Assembly: GCA_964464385.1 (NCBI GenBank)
Contig: CAYXFZ010000025.1
Location: 1 to 27,854 of the forward strand
Direction of reading: 5' to 3'
Origin: CAYXFZ01 sp964464385
GTDB taxonomy: Bacteria; Planctomycetota; UBA1135
Length of the DNA stretch: 27,854 nt
This document shows positions 24,682 through 27,854 of this stretch, piece by piece; within the stretch, counting starts at the first letter, position 1; every line of letters starts with the position of its first letter. The position numbers and the translations under genes are program-made. The notes under the pieces are model-generated. The model saw only the letters and a program-made list of their open reading frames with translations, had not been told where the DNA came from and made no database searches.

Positions 24682-25926
24682 GTGGCAGCACGGGGCAAAT
24701 TCAACGCGTCAGCTCTCGCGGAGCGCTCGGTTTTGCACGTGGACTTGGATGCCTTTTTTGTTGCCGTCGAGCGCGTTTTGAATCCCAAGTTGGCGGGTTG
24801 CCCGGTGGTGGTGGGCGGCGCACCCGAGTGCCGTGGTGTGGTTGCCGCCGCCAGTTACGAGGCCCGGGCCTGTGGCATTCACTCGGCCATGCCCATGGCC
24901 CGCGCCTTGCGACTGTGTCCTGACTTGGTGCGCGTGCGCGGCAGCCACGGCATGTACAGCCGCGCTTCCCGTGCCGTCTTTGATCTCTTGGGTAACTACA
25001 CCCCGGTGATGGAAAAGGTCTCGGTGGACGAGGCCTGGCTGGACTTGACCGGCACCGGGCTGGTGCTAGGGCGGGCCGTGGATGCGGCCGAGCGCATGCG
25101 CCGCGAGGTCAAGGAGCGCCTGCGCCTGGATTTGAGCATCGGCGTGTCGCGCAATCGCTTGGTGAGCAAGGTGGCCTCGGCCTTCGCCAAACCTTGCGGT
25201 CTCTTTGATGTCCATCCTGGTCAAGAATCGCGTTTTCTGGCGCCCTTGCCCGTGCGGGCCCTCCCTGGCGTCGGCCCGGTGACTGAAAAGCGCTTGGCCG
25301 AGTTTCATATTCCACGCCTAGGGGTGTTGGCCGATACCGAAGCCTGGTTTTTGGAAGAGGCCTTTGGCTCCTATGGCCCGGGTCTGCAACGCCGTGCCCG
25401 CGGCGAGGACGACACCCCAGTCTGCCCACCTTGGGAACGTCCCCGGGAAAAGAGCATCGGCCATGAAGAAACATTTACCGAGGACACCGAAGATCACGGT
25501 TTCCTGCGCGCCAAGTTGGTGCAGTTGTTGGCCTCGGCGGCGCGTCGCTTGCGCCGTAAGGGCATGCTGGCGCGCAAGCTCACCGTGCGTTTGCGCTGGG
25601 CGGATTTCGTCACGGCCAGCCGCGATCTGAGTTTGCCGCTGGCTACGGATCACGATGGCGAGTTGATGGAATCAGCGCTGGATCTTTTGCGCCGCATGCA
25701 CGATCGCCGCACCCTAGTGCGTTTGTTGGGCGTGCGTTTGGGGGGCTTGACGCGTGGTTTTTGGCAGGGCCGCCTCGATGAACCCCACCGCCAACGCGAG
25801 CGCAGTCTGGTGCAGGCCCTGGATGCCATCCGCGATCGCCACGGCGATAGCGTCGTGCGTGGCGGCGAGGCGGTGCGTTTGGGGGCCTCGCGCCGCTCCC
25901 TGTCGGCGGGCTTTGCGCCGCGATGA
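24682..25926 (+). CDS. dinB: Y-family translesion DNA polymerase (Pol IV type)
   Basis: 414 residues with a GTG start 3 nt after the upstream stop. Catalytic acids are kept: Asp in HVDLDAFFVAVE and Asp-Glu in VSVDEAWLDLTG. The fingers (VVAAASYEARACGIHSAMPM), thumb helix-hairpin-helix (LPVRALPGVGPVTEKRL) and little-finger domain (SIGHEETFTED, LTVRLRWADF) are all recognisable. ImuB proteins in DnaE2 cassettes lack these acids, so this is a DinB-like active enzyme sitting in the ImuB place. A clear C-terminal beta-clamp motif was not seen. The gene overlaps dnaE by ATGA and is presumably under LexA control. Its function would be lesion bypass during the SOS response. Confidence 0.93.
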   Translation: MAARGKFNASALAERSVLHVDLDAFFVAVERVLNPKLAGCPVVVGGAPECRGVVAAASYEARACGIHSAMPMARALRLCPDLVRVRGSHGMYSRASRAVFDLLGNYTPVMEKVSVDEAWLDLTGTGLVLGRAVDAAERMRREVKERLRLDLSIGVSRNRLVSKVASAFAKPCGLFDVHPGQESRFLAPLPVRALPGVGPVTEKRLAEFHIPRLGVLADTEAWFLEEAFGSYGPGLQRRARGEDDTPVCPPWERPREKSIGHEETFTEDTEDHGFLRAKLVQLLASAARRLRRKGMLARKLTVRLRWADFVTASRDLSLPLATDHDGELMESALDLLRRMHDRRTLVRLLGVRLGGLTRGFWQGRLDEPHRQRERSLVQALDAIRDRHGDSVVRGGEAVRLGASRRSLSAGFAPR

Positions 25927-27854
25927 CTTGCACCCTGGCGGTGCGCACCCCGTGGAGTTTTCACCACGGCGCTTCTTCGGTCGAGGACTTGGCCTCCCGG
26001 GCGGCAGAGTTGGGCCTGAGCGCCCTGGGTATGGCCGACCTTGGCGGCCTCTGGGGGGCCGTACCGTTTCAAAAAGCTTGCCAGGCGCAAGGAGTGCGGC
26101 CGCTCTTTGGCGTGCAACTCGGCCCAGCACATTTGCTGGCCTTGGACGAGGCCGGATGGGGTGCCCTGTGCCGCTTGAGTACGCAGTGGATGGTCACACC
26201 TGAGGTGGAGCGCCCCTGGGGTTTGGCGGCGCGCATTTCTGCCGAGGGGGCGGGCTTTGCCGTGCTCTCCGGGGATGCGGGCTTTTTGCGGGAATTGCAA
26301 CTCCATGGCGGTGAGGCGGCCTCCTTTGCCACTCATCCCGCCACGGCTGAGGCCACCGGTTTGCCGCAAGTGTTGGCCGAACCGGTGGTGGCGGCACGCC
26401 GCGAGGACTGGCCGCGGCATCGATTGCTGACGGCCATTGGCCGCAACACCAACTTGCCCGCCTTGCGTCCGCAGGACTTGGCGCCCCAGGATGCGTTTTT
26501 GGGGGCGGTTGTCCACGGGGGCGGAGGTCAAAGTGCCGCCGAGGAAAAGGCCATCCAGTGCAACACCCAAGCCCTGGTCGAGCGTGCCGAGTTCTGCATC
26601 GAGCTGGGTCGCAAACGCATGCCGCGCTTTCCGGTGCCGGGGGGCCGCAGTGCGGCCGCACAGTTGGCCCGCTTGTGCGAACGCGGCTGGAAGCGGCGGC
26701 GGCTCTCCAGAAAGAAGACGGAGTCCTACCGCATCCAGCTTCGGCGAGAACTTGCACTCATCGAGGTGCAGGATTTCTCGGATTACTTTCTGGTGGTTGC
26801 CGACTTGGTGCAATGGGCGCGGCAGCGGGGGATTCATGCTTGTGGTCGTGGCTCGGCGGCCAATAGCTTGGTGTCCTGGTTGTTGGGGTTTACTCACGTG
26901 GATCCCATCGCCCACGGCCTCTACTTTGACCGCTTCATGAACACCGGGCGGGAGGATTTTCCCGACGTGGACCTGGATTTTGCTTGGGATGAGCGGGATA
27001 CCGTTTTGGCCCATGCCTTCGAGCGCTGGGGACGGGATCGCCTGGCCTTGATCGCCACCCATAACACCTTTGCCGCTCGTGGCGCGGTGCGGGAACTCGC
27101 CAAGGTCATGGGCTTGCCGCCGGCCGAGATCGGCGTGGTGACGCGCGCCCTGCCCTGGCATGGGGGTGGGAGTCTGGATGCCGAGGCCTTGCGCCGCAAT
27201 CCCAAGACGCGCGGGCTACCGCTGGATGCCGAGCCTTGGCACACCATCTTGCAGCAAGCTGCGGCCCTAGATGGTTTTCCGCGCCATGTCGGTGTGCATC
27301 CCGGCGGCACAGTGCTCTCGCCAGGTCCACTGACGGATTTTCTGCCGCTGCAACACTCCAAGAAGGAAACCGAGCAGGGTCCGCTCCGCATCACCCAGTG
27401 GGACATGTACGCGGTGGAAGATGCGGGTTTGGTCAAGATCGATCTCTTGGGCAACCGCGGTTTGGCCGTGGTGCGGGATGCTGCCGCGCAAGTACGACAA
27501 AACTCCGGCCTGCTGGTGGATTTTGGCCGCATCGTGCCGGAGCGGGATACCGCCACCTGCAAACTCATCCAGCGCGGCGACACCATGGGCTGTTTTTACA
27601 TCGAGTCGCCGGGCATGCGCGGGCTGTTGCGAAAATTACAGTGCGGTGATTTTTCCACTTTGGTCGCCGCCTCCAGCATCATCCGGCCAGGGATTTCGCA
27701 GTCGGGCATGATGCGTGCCTACATTGACCGGCATCATGCTGTGCGCGTCGGCCGTAGCAAACCCGAGGGCGCGCGCGGCGAGGATGGCCATGATCCGGCC
27801 TGGTATTTGCATCCGAAAATGAGAGAGCGTTTGTCCGAAACCTATGGGGGCATG
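25923..27854 (+). CDS. dnaE2: DNA polymerase III alpha-like, error-prone DnaE2 type (3' end outside window)
   Basis: The ATG overlaps the dinB stop; 644 codons are visible and open to the window end. The palm is intact: CGRGSAANSLVSWLLGF, then the catalytic motif PDVDLDF with Asp 348 and 350, GFPRHVGVHPGG, and KIDLLGNRGLAVVRDA. The N-terminal PHP domain is shortened and lacks its metal ligands: the usual His-x-His start reads LAV and the later Asp-His reads Asp-Leu (MADLGGLWGAV). The catalytic pair lies about 50 residues earlier than in E. coli DnaE (401/403). Location behind lexA and dinB and the eroded PHP favour a DnaE2/ImuC translesion polymerase rather than the replicative enzyme. The C-terminal clamp-binding region is not visible. 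Confidence 0.88.
   Translation, partial: MTCTLAVRTPWSFHHGASSVEDLASRAAELGLSALGMADLGGLWGAVPFQKACQAQGVRPLFGVQLGPAHLLALDEAGWGALCRLSTQWMVTPEVERPWGLAARISAEGAGFAVLSGDAGFLRELQLHGGEAASFATHPATAEATGLPQVLAEPVVAARREDWPRHRLLTAIGRNTNLPALRPQDLAPQDAFLGAVVHGGGGQSAAEEKAIQCNTQALVERAEFCIELGRKRMPRFPVPGGRSAAAQLARLCERGWKRRRLSRKKTESYRIQLRRELALIEVQDFSDYFLVVADLVQWARQRGIHACGRGSAANSLVSWLLGFTHVDPIAHGLYFDRFMNTGREDFPDVDLDFAWDERDTVLAHAFERWGRDRLALIATHNTFAARGAVRELAKVMGLPPAEIGVVTRALPWHGGGSLDAEALRRNPKTRGLPLDAEPWHTILQQAAALDGFPRHVGVHPGGTVLSPGPLTDFLPLQHSKKETEQGPLRITQWDMYAVEDAGLVKIDLLGNRGLAVVRDAAAQVRQNSGLLVDFGRIVPERDTATCKLIQRGDTMGCFYIESPGMRGLLRKLQCGDFSTLVAASSIIRPGISQSGMMRAYIDRHHAVRVGRSKPEGARGEDGHDPAWYLHPKMRERLSETYGGM

Noticed and set aside
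24682..25926. ImuB identity for the Y-family polymerase
   Set aside because: Both catalytic acidic motifs are intact, whereas ImuB proteins lack them; DinB is the better name.
25650..27161. Reverse-strand open frame of 503 codons
   Set aside because: It is antisense to dinB and dnaE, whose conserved catalytic motifs fix the coding strand; the translation is rich in Arg, Pro, Gly and His with no recognisable domain.

Overview
The window looks like a metagenome-type assembly (two 10-N joins) from a member of the Planctomycetota or a close PVC relative. The evidence is the protein repertoire: a Pkn-type kinase with a transmembrane helix and extracytoplasmic sensor, remnants of a kinase/formylglycine-generating-enzyme fusion, and several very large secreted proteins that combine DUF1080-type lectin folds, the PVC membrane-bound dehydrogenase propeller, HEAT repeats and a C-terminal PVC heme-binding domain. 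All assignments come from reading the sequence and recalling families; no database search was run.

Layout. 1-1727: C-terminal two thirds of a membrane Ser/Thr kinase ending in a Cys4 zinc ribbon. 1821-5858: a tight three-gene operon (lectin-like lipoprotein, three-heme PA14 cytochrome, secreted beta-propeller). 5977-8800: a reverse-strand TPR gene, then the two ends of a second copy of that gene separated by an AT-rich two-gene insert (membrane protein and DsbA-like protein). 8808-8817: scaffold gap. 8839-14288: sugar locus with xylB and xylA on the reverse strand, a divergent MFS transporter, and a convergent Gfo/Idh/MocA oxidoreductase. 14339-23212: two giant convergent multidomain cytochromes of 1390 and 1561 residues. 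23273-23622: scars of two kinase genes. 23645-27854: a GC-rich, translationally coupled SOS cassette, lexA - small S24-like protein - dinB - dnaE (runs off the end).

How the genes fit together. The three cytochrome/propeller blocks suggest extracytoplasmic oxidation of carbohydrates, with electrons passed to c-type hemes. The xyl locus would take up a sugar and convert xylose to xylulose 5-phosphate. The SOS cassette has its own candidate operator, a perfect 7+7 palindrome just upstream of lexA, and would produce LexA together with two translesion polymerases.

The most unusual element is the 121-residue protein between lexA and dinB. It looks like a UmuD/LexA C-terminal fold that has lost both catalytic residues, and it sits where ImuA usually does, in front of a Y-family polymerase that keeps its catalytic acids. 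Other points of interest are the AT-rich insert in the TPR paralogue, which has 12-bp imperfect direct repeats and an in-frame predicted excision product, and a kinase-FGE fusion scar joined at a shared Val-Trp-Glu stretch.
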